A stretch of DNA of 64,000 nt from Odobenus rosmarus divergens (GCF_000321225.1 NW_004450267.1:6615534-6679533); one strand, 5' to 3'; shown: positions 1 to 12,498, counted from the first letter of the stretch. Translations and numbers: made by a program. Notes: generated by a model from the letters alone, not told the origin.

Positions 1-1249
1 TTAACCCACCTCTTCTCTCTCCCACGGCCAGACACCTGGGCCTGCCCATCGGAGACCTTAGAGAATTTTGTGGGATAAACGAGGTTGGTTTTCAGCTTCC
101 CTTTGCTGACTTAAGATTCCATTTTCTCACATCTGATCTCAGTACCACTGGACCATCCACTGCGTTTTAGCTTCCAAAATGTTCTTGCCATTTTCCCCAT
201 ACTTAGGGATTGATATCCTTTAAAAAACCTCTTTACTATATATTAGCGGGATTTGGGGAGGGATCAACATTAGGTACATGTATTCAGTCTGCCATCTTAC
301 CCCAGGTCTAATGTTAATATTTGTGAATGACAAACCAACCATATTTAAACATTTTTTTAAATTGGAGATTTTTTTTTTTTACCCTTTTTCTCTCTAAAAA
401 TTTGCCTTTTTCATCTGTAAAGGAAGTACATCTTTTTGGGAGAGGTCATTATTTCTCCTGCTCTGGCACTCTCTGAAGTCTTGTCTTTGAAGTGCAATCA
501 CTGGCTGGATTATACCTCCGATTTGGGGAACCGTTTGTGAAAACCTTAATGATGCTTTCTAGACATAATGTTTCTGAGTGTTTTTGAAGTTGCTTGGGCT
601 GATGTTGTAGAAGAGATATGAAGAAGGTATTTTCTCTTGGTGGAGTGCTACAATGTGCTTTGTGACCTAGGGTCACAATAAATGTTTGTGAATACTTATC
701 TCCAGTGGGTGTGACCTTCTGTGTTGATACTTCATCACCCCAGGCAGAAACTGTGAATTAGCATTGTGGAAACCTCCCCAGGGACTGTAAGAACTCTCCT
801 TCCCCACTTTTGAGAGTTCACCGGGCTATAGGGAAACAAGTGTGAGGTATCGCTCTGAGGAAAACAGCGAGTCTGTGCTTGAGATATGTGGGAATAGTAT
901 CCAAGGATAAAAGCTTAAATTGTCTAAAGAGGGTTCTATAATGGGCATCAGAGCTCACCAGGACTGAAAATAAACAGAGAAATAGTTTACCTAGAAATGA
1001 AACCTTCGCTCAAAATGGGAAAATGCATTTATTCCTGAAAAGATTTCTCACTGGGTGTTTTAAAGTTGTGTCTTGCCGATGCCTTGTCTTTCCCTGACTC
1101 CTTCATTGCCACCTTGTCCTTCCTTTGCCCTTCGTCTCTTTATCCCTGTTTCTCGTTGTCCCACCCCAGCTTTATTTCCCCGTCTGTAATCAACTCCCTG
1201 TAATCAATTAAAAACCTCCCTATAATCAATTAATCAAAAACCTTTCCTG

Positions 1250-1560
1250 AGCACCGCTGTGTGCAGACCCAATGCTAGAAGTTTAGTTGATATGCAAGGA
1301 TAAGGTGCAGTGTCTCCGCTAACCAAATAATCACCATATGGTGGTCATGTGTTATAAAGGAAAACACACTGGTGGTGGAAGAGAGGTCTTCAAGGAGGTG
1401 ACTTTTGAATAGACCTTGGAGTTTATGCGGCAGCTCACCCGGTGGTAAACTAGGAATGGTGATCCCAAGGAAAGGGAACAGTATATGTGAAGACACAGAG
1501 ATGAGAAATGCGTGGAAAATTTCGGGAAGTGCAGGAAGTTAGGTGTGCTGGAGCTTAGCA
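1250..1560 (-). repeat. Possible L2 LINE fragment, minus strand
   Basis: CCTTTCCTGAGCACCGCTGT, CAAGGAGGTGACTTTTGAAT and CAGTATATGTGAAGACACAG have the order of a decayed reverse L2. Confidence 0.4.
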
Positions 1561-2109
1561 TGCTGGGGCCGGGGCCCCGGGAGGAACTTAGAAGGAAATA
1601 AGGCTCCTTCAAGTTCAAGGAAGAGCCATGTCCTGAGGTGACTGTGGTTGAATGTGAGGAGACAGAGAGAAGCTCAGGAAACTCAGGGCTGTGTGTCGCC
1701 CCTGTGACTCCCAGTGCTCCCAAGATTAGCGTGTACTGCAGGCCTTGGTGAGCAATAGAACATTAGCTCGTCTCTGCTGAGATTACAGTGGTCGCTGACA
1801 CCTGCCATCCCTGCTGCCTTCTCTCAGAGTCGAGACAAACACCTAGGCAGGGTGTCCTGGGGAATCTCTTGCACAGTGGACTCCTTCAGGACTAGCCTGT
1901 GTGGTCACCTTTGGCTCAGACTCCCATCTCTGGTACTGAGATTGTGTCCAGGGCATCAAGGCCACAGGATCCAAGGAGATGCTGGTGCAGAAATAAATTC
2001 TCATGACCCATATTGTCAAAAGATATAAGCATGGCAGGCACCGAGGGTGTCCTGGATGGTCTAGTACAGAGGCCGGGTTTCATCCGTGGGCTAAGAGGAG
2101 CTAGCCAAT

Positions 2110-2551
2110 TTGAAAACTGTGGCTTAAACATCAGAAATTAATTTTCTCACAGTTCTAGAGACCAGAAGTCCCAGATTAAGGTTCCAACTGATTTGATTCC
2201 TGATGAACAATGTCTTCCTGGCTTGTAGAGGTCACCTTCTCTCTGTATCATCACATGGCCTTTCTTCTGTGTGTGTGTGTGCTTGTGTGTGTGCAGTTTG
2301 GAGGGGGAGAGAGGAAGAGAGAGAGAGGTAGGGAGTTTGGGAAAGGGTGTGCATGTACTCACTAGCTCTCTGGTGTCTCTTTTGATAAGGACACTAATCC
2401 TGTCTGATCAGGGCCCCACCCTTATGACCTTAATAACCCTAATTACTTCCTTAGAGGCCCGGTCTCCAAATATAGCCATACTACAGGTTAGGGCTTCAAC
2501 ATATGGATTTGGGGGGGGCTAGGTGGGGATACAAATATTCAGTCCATAACA
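2110..2551 (-). mobile_element. Solitary MaLR-type LTR (MST/MLT1-like), old
   Basis: Read on the minus strand this is a typical ERVL-MaLR LTR. It starts TG with the TATGGACTGAAT motif at the high-coordinate end (2551), has the GGGTGGGGCCCT block and GAGACACCAGAGAGCT, and ends in the AAGCCAC region near 2110 with the terminus missing. A GT microsatellite interrupts it around 2264-2295. It is a solo LTR; no internal retroviral sequence was seen beside it. Confidence 0.8.
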
Positions 2552-4235
2552 AATAGTATATACTTAATTATAATTCTAATTTATTTTTAATAAGAATAAC
2601 ATATTTAATTTTAAAATATGAAGTGTAATTATTACAGTCTTTTTTTCTATCTCCCTTTTTCTTACATAATTGGGCTCACACCATATATAGTATTTTTAAA
2701 GTTAAGATTAATGTAGCAACATTCAGAAGTCCCAGATGGAATGTAATATAAACATAGGCTTGATGACATGTCTTATCTTGAGGATTTTCTTAGTCTTTCT
2801 AGTTAGAAAAGCAAACAGATAAACAAAATAACTAGGAATAACTTTAGAGCCCTGCAGGAGTTTTAAAGAGGCGGAAATCATAAACACTGAGCAAGGTCAA
2901 TGGGTTTTTCTTTTGAGTAAGGAAGTGGCAGACTCAGAGAGGCTCTTTGAGGGCCCTGCCTGGGGTGGGGGTGGGTGCAAACAGTCGGGGATGGGGGGCC
3001 ACCAGTCAGTCAGGGGCGGCAGCTCAGTCCCAGGCCGTAGCAAACACAGCCTGCAGGGATGGGGGCAGTGGGCTAGAGACAAAGCCCAGATGCAATTTGG
3101 GAAAACAGTTTTGTGATGTCATTCTCTTGTTTCTAAATACCACTTTATTTTTTCCCTCCCGTCCCTCTGCACCCCACCTCCCACTCTGTCTACACTCCAC
3201 CACCACCACCGTCAGGAACAGACACTCCTGAAATACGAGCAAATAAAATTTATTTTAACCAAGAGAACTCTGATTGTTTTTTTCTCTTATTAGTCTATGA
3301 TCCAAAATAATAAGCAAAGTTCCCAAGATCCTGCCAAAAATATTTGTTCTGCCCCACACCACTGGCTGTGTGAATGCACACACACAGCAGCCTACCCAGG
3401 GTCACACGCACTGCTCACCTGGCCGCCTGAGATGCTCTGTTGAAAGTACCCAGTGCAGTGCCTGCCACACGAATCCAAACACTTCACGTCCTCCCATAAA
3501 TGCTGGCCAGCCCCATCCCTGATTCAGTGACTAAAGCCTTCTCCCTCGGAACTGAACTCATTTGCATGGTTTCATGCATGTGGTATTTTTCGTCTCTCTC
3601 ACGCATCCTCTCCTGGTGACGGTGGGCTCCCTGATCAGGCACCAGGAGAGAAACCAGGGCAGGGCTGGGGTCTCTGCCTGCCCCAGGCTGGCACTGGTGT
3701 TCAAGGGGGCCATCACGTGCCTGGGAAAATAAGGTCTGCCTCCCAGGTCTCTTTCACCCTGAACACACCTGGTCTAGAGATGTGGAGGGAAAAACTTCCT
3801 GTGATACTCCAAGAATTTAAGTCACTTTTCTGAAAAAGTGAAAATATTGGGTTAGGAAGTTTTTTTGTTTTGATTTGGTTTGGGGTTTTTTTTTTTTTTT
3901 CAAGAGAAAGCCTAATGATAAAGAAAAGTAGTTCATAAACTGTTACCTGCTCTTATTGCTCTCCAACTTATTTCTTTTAGGCCACCAGATTTTTAGGTCG
4001 TGTGTCTACATCAGTCGGTGCATTAGAAATCTTGTACCCTTGCCAGACTTTCTTTACCAAATGGCCCAGATACAATAAATACTTTTTGAAACACTAAGTA
4101 TATTTCTGCTTGTAAGTAGAGAAAAATCAAAGTGAAATAATTTATTCAGAAGAGAAAAAAAGTGGTGGGTCCATCCACATTGCTATAGATTTGTTGAATA
4201 TAAGATATGAAGATAGCATAGTGGACCGAGCAAAG

Positions 4236-4450
4236 GAATGGTAGCTGATGTTTACTGAGTGCTTCCTGCGGCTCCGGCACTGTGCTGGGCATCTTACCTC
4301 TCCTTTCTCCTTGCAGTATCCGTGGGGTCGATGTGCTGTTACTGTCCCTGCCATAAAGATGAGAAAAGTGCAGGTCACACAGCCAGTAAACCGTGGAGCC
4401 AGTGCCAGACCTCAGGCTCCATGTCCTTCTTAACCATCCAGCTCACACTG
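4236..4450 (+). repeat. MIR SINE
   Basis: MIR core order: ACTGAGTGCTTCCTGCGGC, CACTGTGCTGGGCATCTTAC, AGATGAGAAAAGTGCAGGTC, ACACAGCCAGTAAAC. Confidence 0.75.
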
Positions 4451-5504
4451 CTCCTAGCCATGCCATTGACTGAATTATGACACAAGCAGTACCCGCATGG
4501 CGTGATGCATCTGAGAAGTTGTTCAGTAGTAGAACGGGGACTATGGTTGCAGCGTTTGGCACTGGGAGACGTGAGGCCAGGGTCCTCTCAACCACTGCCT
4601 GGACTCTGGGCCAGGACCCTGCATCAGTTGCCTCATAATAGAACTTGATTTTAGATTCATCATTTGTTGGGAATCAGCGGGCTCTGCTCTGGTCCCTTCC
4701 CAGCCTAAGCCCTCATCTGTTGGAGCGCAGAGCTGGTGTCTTGGAAGAACACCAACCCAGGGTAGCAGGCGCCACCAGCGATGGGGGGGAGGGACTTTTA
4801 CCTTCCGTTTCCTCACCTGCAAGACCAAGAGGCTTCTTCCACTCCTGACGCTGGTTCTCCCTGTCATAGCCATCTCACAACTCAGCAAAACTTCCTGTGA
4901 TGCCGTGTGCCTAACTCCTTGGCCTTCTCTGTGCCCACCAGCATGTGAAACACGCCCTGAGTGAAAATGTACAAGAGTACGCCAAAAGGTAGAGAGTAGA
5001 ATTGCAATTGGGCCTTCCTTTGATGTCTGCGAAAATAACACAAATCATCAGAAATAGCAGAAGTGCTGGTGGAGGCCAAGAGAGCTTGGCAGGCAGCTTC
5101 AAATCCCCTGTGTTGGGCTCTGAGGGGCGCAGAGCTCACTAGGGAGTCCGGCTGTCAGGGCCCAAGGACAGGGACAGCACCTGACTGCATTTTCTGTCTA
5201 GCATCTTAGGAAGTACCTGGCTGGCGCTCAGTTCCACTTGGCTGAGTGACTGACTGGGAAAGGAACCAGAATAGATCAGGCTCCAGGATGGAGATGGACA
5301 TAGTTCTAGAAAAGATGAATCAGAGCAGCTGGTGGAAGTGTGGTAGCCATTGTAGGAGAATGAAGCCGATCACACAGATTATCAGAGCACAGTCTTCAGA
5401 CAAGTGGAATGGGGGGGGTGGAAGGGGCACCTGCTTGAGGGACCCGTGCACTGCACACTTACCCCATCCAGCCTCCCTCTGTCTTCCTTTCATCCACTCA
5501 CCAG

Positions 5505-5610
5505 GCAGCAGCTATTAAAGCCTACCAGGTGCCAGGAGTCAGGCTCCAGCATCCAGTGGAGGATAAAATAGAAATGGTCCCTGTCCTCAGGAACCATGGA
5601 GATGATCAGG
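5505..5610 (-). repeat. L2 LINE 3' terminus, minus strand
   Basis: CCTACCAGGTGCCAGGAGTC and ATGGTCCCTGTCCTCAGGAA are the reverse of the L2 end. Confidence 0.5.
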
Positions 5611-5654
5611 GAAGGTCATTGTTAATGGCAAGATATGTGCTTTTATGATTAGTG

Positions 5655-5790
5655 CTCCCAGAACCCAGGCTCCTTACTAGCTGTGTGACAGTGGGCAACA
5701 CTGAGACCCTCTGAGTTTGCTCATATGAAAAATGGAAATGAATGCCTCCCGGGGGGGCATTTTTAAGGATTAGCAATATTATATATCAAT
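5655..5790 (-). repeat. MIR SINE
   Basis: Reverse MIR: TAGCTGTGTGACAGTGGGCA then GAAAAATGGAAATGAATGC. Confidence 0.65.
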
Positions 5791-5905
5791 TGTGGCTGTG
5801 TTTTTCTTTGAGCTTGTGTGTGTGTGTGTGTAGGGGGTAGTTCTCCCCCCCGCCACTGCTTTCAAAAAAATGAGCACTTCCTGAATATCATGGAGAACAA
5901 CTTTT

Positions 5906-5918
5906 TGGTTTTATTATT
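5906..5918. repeat. Target-site duplication, left copy (RPF2 pseudogene)
   Basis: TGGTTTTATTATT here equals 7043-7055. The adjoining (ATT)n and T run to about 5934 is the degraded poly(A) tail in reverse complement. Confidence 0.8.
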
Positions 5919-7042
5919 ATTATTATTATTTTTTACCATGCTATAAAAATATTTAATAAAATCTTGTAAGAAACTTAGAAATAACTGATGATTGATAATT
6001 CTCTTAAGTAAACAGACTGCAGTAACATTATAGTCACTGGCTAAGTTCCTTCAGTTTTTTTTAATTCTCTTTGATTTTTTCTCTTGGTCTTCTGTTATCC
6101 TTTCTGTAGGTTGCTTCTTCAACCCCTTCATTTTCCTGGTTTGTAGTTTGCTTAGGTCTTGCTTCTGCATATGAATTCTTCCATAAGTTGTATCAAAAGT
6201 ATCATGGGAGACATTTTTCTTCTTCTTTGGCTTGAGCGCTTTTGGCATTTTCATAGATAATTTATAAAGATCATCTGATGCCAGATGTGTCCTCCTCAGA
6301 ACCAGATCCAATGAGGACCCCATCTCTTCCAATTCAATCCTTGGTGTTCTACAACCAGATTTCTTCAACAGCAACTTATAGCTTCGAAAGTAAATCTTCC
6401 CATTCGATGCAGTGAAGTACAGAACATACTCTAAACCAGCCAGGTGGATATTTGTTACTGTGGGGCCTCTGAAGAAATCAATAAGAAGACTTTTTAGCCT
6501 TCTGTAGTCTTCTGTTACATCTAAATCATCACCAGCAAATATTAACATGGGTTTTGTTCCCTCAGGACATTTACTATTCTTAATATCTTTTAGAGAGACA
6601 AACTTCTCGATACTCAATTCAATCATATCCAGCACATGGTAGTCATACATACGACCTATTACTAGATTATTTGGCTGCTTATTATGGGAGCCAAAGAGAA
6701 ATAAAGAACAATCTGACTTCTTTGAAAAGAATTGCAATGATGCCTGATCCTCAAATGGTCTTGTAATGTTTTTCTTTTTATACAGAACTCCATACGGTTT
6801 TTTCAGTGCATACACATCTTTAAGTACTTGTGTCACCATTGAATTTGCATTTCCCCCTTTAATCAGCATAGCATTTTTAATATTTTCACTGAGTTTCGGT
6901 TCTCTCTTCTCAAGGAATCTCTTGGCTCTTTCCGTTTTCGGCTTTACAACTCAATCCAAAGTGTCCATGGCTACCACAACGCAAATCCCGGGAACGCTCG
7001 TGCACGGTGCGCTTCCGTGAGATAAGCCAGTGTTCCAGAACC
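5919..7042 (-). pseudogene. RPF2 (pseudogene): RPF2 (BXDC1) processed pseudogene
   Basis: This intronless minus-strand copy of ribosome production factor 2 covers the whole coding region. The parent is a Brix-domain nucleolar protein that works with RRS1 to load 5S RNP into pre-60S particles. The start codon is at 6966-6968 (MDTLD), followed by a TGA at codon 6 (6951-6953) where the parent appears to have Arg. The frame then continues in phase through KPKTERAKRFLEKREPKL to the natural end KKSKRIKKN and stop at 6051. Codon 34 is the internal Met that opens a 272-codon ORF. About 305 codons are present against about 306 in human, with one residue apparently lost near HNKQPNN. A 13-bp duplication and a TTA-rich tail mark retrotransposition. 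Confidence 0.92.
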
Positions 7043-7055
7043 TGGTTTTATTATT
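7043..7055. repeat. Target-site duplication, right copy (RPF2 pseudogene)
   Basis: This is an exact copy of 5906-5918, just beyond the CpG-containing 5' leader of the pseudogene. Confidence 0.8.
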
Positions 7056-7181
7056 TTGATGATGATTTCTTCCATTAAACTTCTTCCTGTTCCTCATAAG
7101 CTGGCAGAAAATGCTAGATTTCTTAAAGTACAACACCTTAAATTCCTGATTGTAAGAAGTCATTAGAAACATTCAAAAGTA

Positions 7182-7382
7182 GGGGCACCTGGGTGGCTTA
7201 GCCGGTTAATCATCCAACTCTTGATTTCAGCTCAGGTCATGATCTCAGGGTCATGGGATCGAGCCCCATGTCGGACTCTGTGCTCAGCACGAAGTCTGCT
7301 TGAGACTCTCTCTTCCTCTCCCTCTTCCCCTCCCCTGCTCTTTCTTCTCTCTCTAGCTCTAAAATAAATAAATGTTCTTTTA
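7182..7382 (+). mobile_element. Can-SINE
   Basis: tRNA-derived head GGGGCACCTGGGTGGCTTAG, CT-rich middle and A-rich tail. The duplication AAACATTCAAAAGTA is identical at 7167-7181 and 7383-7397. Confidence 0.95.
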
Positions 7383-7764
7383 AAACATTCAAAAGTAAAT
7401 AAAATAGTAGATTCAAGCAGGAGATCTGTCACTGCCGTCCAAATGAAGACCATTTTTAAAATTAAACATGCTAAATGTGATCATTATAGGAATAGTTCTG
7501 CAGGATACCTTCTTAAGTTCCTGAAGTCATAAAGGAACTTTAGTCATAGCCTAACATAAACAATAGCAACCAAACAAACCCTGTTTTTCTATTTTTTTCT
7601 CAATTTTCTATTTGAAGTCAGAGGAGAATCACTTTCATGTGCCACAGTGACTCAGGTGGGAACCACTTTTCAGACCCTTCTCCCCTGGCAGTGACTCCAA
7701 ATCCCCAGTTCCTACTGTGTGGGCAAAGGTGTGCAACAAGTGTTGGGAAGGGGACCCTGCAAGA

Positions 7765-7895
7765 CTGGGTTCCAGCCCTGGCCCTGTCACACCCTTGCTC
7801 TGTGACCTTAGGCAAGTCACCTGTCTGTACTTCAGGAAAAAAGAGGGTAATGATACCCGCCTCATGGCTCGCTTCAGGGTTGCACGAGGTGATAA
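7765..7895 (-). repeat. MIR SINE
   Basis: Reverse MIR: CTCTGTGACCTTAGGCAAGT, then GGTAATGATACCCGCCTCAT. Confidence 0.7.
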
Positions 7896-8789
7896 ACCTT
7901 ATTTCCTCCCTTTTGAAACACCATCCATTTTGAGACACACCAACTTTTCAGGTGGAAAAACCCATCCCATTAAGTCTACATGTTGATTATAAGACATCCA
8001 AGTTTCAGGAAATCAAAATGAAAAAAAAAATCACAATCACATTGAGGAAATACAATAGAAAGGCATGCCTTGCCATTAGGCGGATTCTAGACACGCATAA
8101 GGTGGTCTTCCTGGTGTGGACGTGCTCTCTGAGGTGGGGAGCAGCCGTGTGTTGTGCAGGAAGGAAGCGCCCCGTCCCTGCCACTCTGTCCCGCAGTCTG
8201 AAATTCGGCTGTGTTTTCAGCATTTCTCTTGGTGCCCCCCTCCCCCCACTCCCCCAGTCAGATGCCAAGCCCAGTGTGGATCAGCTTGGGCACATTGTGG
8301 CTTCCTTCCTATGTGGAAGTTCCACCTTGTAGACACTCAGAAAATATGTCGGCATTCTCTTCTGGACCCAGCCAGCGGTCTCTCCCCCCATATGAGTTTC
8401 TCTGACACTGACCTGGTGCCTCCCAGCCATTTTCATGTCACTGCACAGCCAGAAAATGATAATATTTGTCTAGTTCCCCCGGGTAAGGGGAGGGGCAGTC
8501 AGGCCAAGAAGCCAAAATCTTCACCATCTGGAACCCATTTGGGGCATCCCAGCGGGGCTCACCTTCTCTAGTTAGTTTCCACCATGGAAAAGAAGGCAGA
8601 GGAGGAGGAGGAAAAGAAAAAGAGAGAAGAAGGAAACCCTGCTAGTGTTCACTGTTTTGTTTTTTTACTGGAGGATTTTTAAGGGCATTTTCGTTTTTCA
8701 AAGCATTTTTACAATAATTGTCTTGCGTAAGGGTCTTATATCTTGATCCGCATCCCCTTGGGCCTGTGGGTACCATGAGCAAACAAGTT

Positions 8790-8960
8790 TCCACACCTGT
8801 TTGTGTGTCAGAACAACTAGGGAAACTTGTAATTGGTACAAATATATATTTCTTAGTAGCCTGAGGCCTGAGAATCTGAATTGTAAGAAGTACTCTGGGT
8901 GATTCATTTGTGCCAACAGATCTAGGAACCTCTGCCTTAAGCCCTTGGAGAGTTAATGAC
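8790..8960 (+). mobile_element. MER5-type hAT DNA element remnant
   Basis: TCAGAACAACTAGGGAAACT and GCCTGAGAATCTGAATTGTA match the body of a MER5-like nonautonomous element. Confidence 0.5.
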
Positions 8961-9194
8961 ACAATACCTTTTATATCCTGCCTTGTTTATATCCTTTCTC
9001 ACCGTGTGATCCTGCATTGTTTATATCTTTTCTGATGCAGTGATCCAAACCTAGTCACATAGTACGTTCCCTTGCATATATGCCTCGTCCTGCCCTGATA
9101 CGTGAGGAAGACCCTACATTGAGCAGGGAATCTGCTCATCTGCTGGCCCAGAAGCTCAGCCTCCCAGGCTTGCAATTTTCTACAAGAACATTGT

Positions 9195-9590
9195 GTCTCA
9201 GAGTTTGGTTTAGGGACTGCCTGCTTCAGAATCACCTAGAAGCTCATTAGAAGAACAGTCTGAATCAGACTACCAAATTTCAGACTAGTAATCGGTTATT
9301 TTATTTTACTTATTTTTCTAGAAGATTTTATTTATTTGTCAGAGAAAGAGAGCGTGCACAAGCAGGGGAAGCTGCAGGCAGAGGGAGAAGCAGGCTCCGT
9401 GCTGAGCAAGGAGCCCTACGTGGGGCTCCATCCCAGGACCCTGGGATTATGACGCGAGCCGAAGGCAGACACTCAACCCATTGAGCCACCCAGGCGTCCC
9501 AGTAATCTGTATTTTAAGCCAGCACAATGGTAATCTTTAATGCACATTCAGATCTGGGACCTACTGCATATGGGCGATTTACTATAATCC
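9195..9590 (+). mobile_element. MER5-type hAT element split by a Can-SINE
   Basis: Left part TTCAGAATCACCTAGAAGCT, right part CTGTATTTTAAGCCAGCACA. The SINE at 9304-9500 entered at the site equivalent to TTTCT/AACAAG. Confidence 0.6.
9304..9500 (-). mobile_element. Can-SINE (inside a MER5-type element)
   Basis: Reverse-complement SINE: AGATTTTATTTATTTGTCAG at the tail side, ending GAGCCACCCAGGCGTCCC. Imperfect duplication starting AGTAATC at about 9287 and 9501. Confidence 0.93.
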
Positions 9591-10980
9591 CATTGATCTA
9601 TAAAGGGTTAATTTCCAGGTCAGTACAGACATTGTGACCTGGATCAAAGGCAGACTTTTTACTGCATTAATAACTATTGAAGACACACAGCTGGCCCCTT
9701 AAATTAACCAACCTTCTTCTGGGATCACTGTGGGGCTAGTAACCAAGGAAGGATGTTGAGGTCCATAACAGCTCGATGTGATGGCTTGAACACACGTAAG
9801 ATTCAGCACATCCTGCCCTGGTTTGAGCTTCATCTGGTAGTTGGGGTGTTTTTGCTCTGGCCATTGTGGGCCTCCCAATCAGAGTGGAACTTTTAGAGGA
9901 AGCAGATTGTAACTTAGGATCCATGAGCCCCTGAAACTGCATGCAAAATCTGACATGAAAGAGTGTATTTTTCTAGGAGAGAGTCCAGAACTATTGCCAG
10001 ATTCTCAAAGGCATAGTTAACCCAGAAGCAGGGAAGATTAAGAATTCAAACAGAGGAATTTTTAAAGATTAGGACTGTGGAGAATTGTAAACAAAGGCTC
10101 CTGTCCCGGGAAGGATTTCTGAACTTCAGCACACAGAGCCAACAGCGAATTGTGACCTCCAGCATTCCTCACCTGGTTTCTCTCCTCTCTCCATCCTGCC
10201 TCCTTCCTCCTTTTAGGTTTGTCTCTCTCTGGTTTTCCTCCCCACCTTGAACTTGCTGCCCCAGCTGGACGGGGTGCCATCCCTCCTCCTATCCGGTCCT
10301 TCCACCCTCCTCTGCCTTGCTGCCCTAATTAAGAAACAGAGCTCGTTCTTTGATTTGTTCTACCTGTGGAATAACATCACGTGTTGGTGGTTCTTGTTTT
10401 TTAAAATGGGATGAGTTGAACATTTAAGATTTCTCTGGGAGAGGGAGAAAATGATACCTTAGGTACCCTGAATTCCTGGCTTTTTGGATCTAACCCTTGA
10501 TAGGTTTTCTGTGGGCAGAGGTCCTCACTCATCCTTGGCTGGAGGGAGGGCAGGAACAGGCATGCCCCAGGCCTTCCTCTTGTTCTGAGTTTGGCTCTGA
10601 CGAAGAAAGAGTGACTGGCCAAGCTCCTAGGCCCCCCGGCTCTGAGGCCCTCCCGCTCGCTGGGATTATTTTCATTTGCCGGCTTTGGCTGTGGAAGGCA
10701 GAGAAGCAACCCTTAGGCTGAGGAGGCCGTGGGGACACAGTCAAGGCTGCAGAAGGAAGTGAGAGCTAACACTGTCCGGTTCTACCCCTGTGTCTGCTCC
10801 AGCTCTGTGAGCAGGAGGGGGTCTGGGCTGCTGGGCTCCCTGGCCAGTGTTCTGGGGATAAATGCCTGAAGCATGAAATCGCTGGCTTGGGACGGCCCTT
10901 TCACACTGCTGGGCCTGCCTGCCTAAGCCTTGAGCAGCTGGGAGTTCCAAGGAAGTGGATGGTGACACCCTGAGGGATGG

Positions 10981-10981
10981 G

Positions 10982-11013
<32 letters not shown>
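10981..11013. repeat. (GC)4 (AC)n dinucleotide tract
   Basis: Four GC units continue into about twelve CA units, an alternating purine-pyrimidine run. Confidence 0.95.
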
Positions 11014-11839
11014 TCCTGCCTGTGCCCCAGCTCCTCTCCCTGCACACGGAAGGAGTCCTCTGGCTGTGGGGAGTGGGCAGAAGACCTTCCTCGCTTCTGT
11101 AGGAGGGCTGATAATGGCACTTCCTGGCCCAAGCATTTTGGGGGCACCTACTGGGTTGAGAGGCATTGCAGTGGGTTTTTGAGAGACATGAAGTCAGGGA
11201 GGCGTGCCCTCAAGTCCCTCACATTTGGGTGGGGAATGAGGCGACCACCTACAGACACAGAACCAGATAGACAATCCCAGGCTGAGGGTAGGCGGTGTAG
11301 AGAGGACCAGCTGAAAGCCGGGCTCCCTGAATTGGGCCTGCCTCTGTGGCCTGAGGAGCCTCTGGATGCTGCTCGGAGGGGAGTGTGGAGTTTGCCACAG
11401 GAGGAGTTGGCTGCCTCCTGGGGGCTGGCAGGAGAGGAAGCCCCAAATCAGACGTTTGGAGGTTATAGAATGGGGACCTGGGCGAGCCTCCCCTTTTACC
11501 CTCACTCTGGCCCTGGTGACGTCAGGGCTAGAAGTTTCTGAGCTTGTGGCAGAAGTGGACCCAGGCCTGCTTATCATCTAACTAATTTGTCACTCTGGCA
11601 CTTAATGCTCATTGGGGGCCGGACCATGCCCGTTCATATTCAGGGACTGTTTCTGAAGAAATAGTGAGCCCTCTGCCACCACGTTAGCCCAACCCCAGCA
11701 CACCGGTGCTCAGGCCAGCACTGGGCAATGGGGCAGCCCCTAAAACACCTCCCTAGGGATTGCATTTGCCAACGAATTTCTAGGCCCTGTAGAGTGGACA
11801 AATGGCTGTAACTGCTGGCCCAATTTGAAACACTTAGAA

Positions 11840-12050
11840 CAGTTGTCAGAGCCATGGCTTTGGAATCAGATTCCAGCTAGCCTGTAACCGGTAGCATGGA
11901 CTTTCTGACTACTGGCCTCATTTCTGAAGAGCAGGTAATAAGGACTGCCTTGCTGGATTGTCCGAGCATAAAATCCTGATAATGCACAAGTTTGGTAGCT
12001 GGCACCAAGTGGGTGCTCAATATTTTGAGCATTATCATTGTTTATCCTGG
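11840..12050 (-). repeat. MIR SINE
   Basis: Reverse MIR: GCTTTGGAATCAGATTCCAG, ACTGGCCTCATTTCTGAAGA and CACCAAGTGGGTGCTCAATA. Confidence 0.65.
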
Positions 12051-12203
12051 AAGCATAGGTCCCTGAGGGCCCCTGGGTTATATACTTCAAGACTCCAAGC
12101 TTCTCAAGCTTCAAGATCTGGGAATCTTGTTAAAATGAAGATTCTGATTCTGCACGTTTGGGGGTGGGGAGGGGAGAGGAGGGAGCTGAGATTCAGCATT
12201 TCT

Positions 12204-12498
12204 TTTTTTTTTTTTTTTAAGATTTTATTTATTTATTTGATAGAGAGAGAATGCTTTCATTAATTGTTCTACATAACCAATTAANNNNNNNNNNNNNNNN
12301 NNNNNNNNNNNNNNNNNNNNNNNNNNNNNNNNNNGAGAGAGACATAGCGAGAGAGGGAACACAAGCAGGGGGAGTGGGAGAGGGAGAAGCAGGCTTCCCG
12401 CCGAGCAGGGAGCCTGACGAGGGGCTCGATCCCTGGACCCTGGGATCATGACCCGAGCTGAAGGCAGATGCTTAGAGACTGAGCCACCCAGGCGCCCC
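12204..12498 (-). mobile_element. Can-SINE containing an assembly gap
   Basis: Tail-side T run and AGATTTTATTTATTTATTTG at the left, GAGCCACCCAGGCGCCCC at the right. The duplication AGATTCAGCATTTCT is identical at 12189-12203 and 12499-12513. A 50-N gap sits inside, and 34 bases before the gap (12251-12284) do not look like SINE. Confidence 0.9.
12285..12334. other. Assembly gap, 50 N
   Basis: Exactly 50 N, the same length as the gap at 49855-49904, so a placeholder of unknown true size. Confidence 0.99.

Noticed and set aside
2110..2551. Possible fuller endogenous retrovirus
   Set aside because: Only one decayed MaLR LTR is present; no internal coding sequence or second LTR was found nearby.
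4541..5041. 166-codon minus-strand ORF
   Set aside because: Low-complexity composition, no recognisable domain and no splice or promoter context; likely chance.
7182..7382. tRNA-like sequence that could be called a tRNA gene
   Set aside because: These heads belong to Can-SINEs, with CT-rich bodies, A tails and target duplications; no separate tRNA gene was seen.
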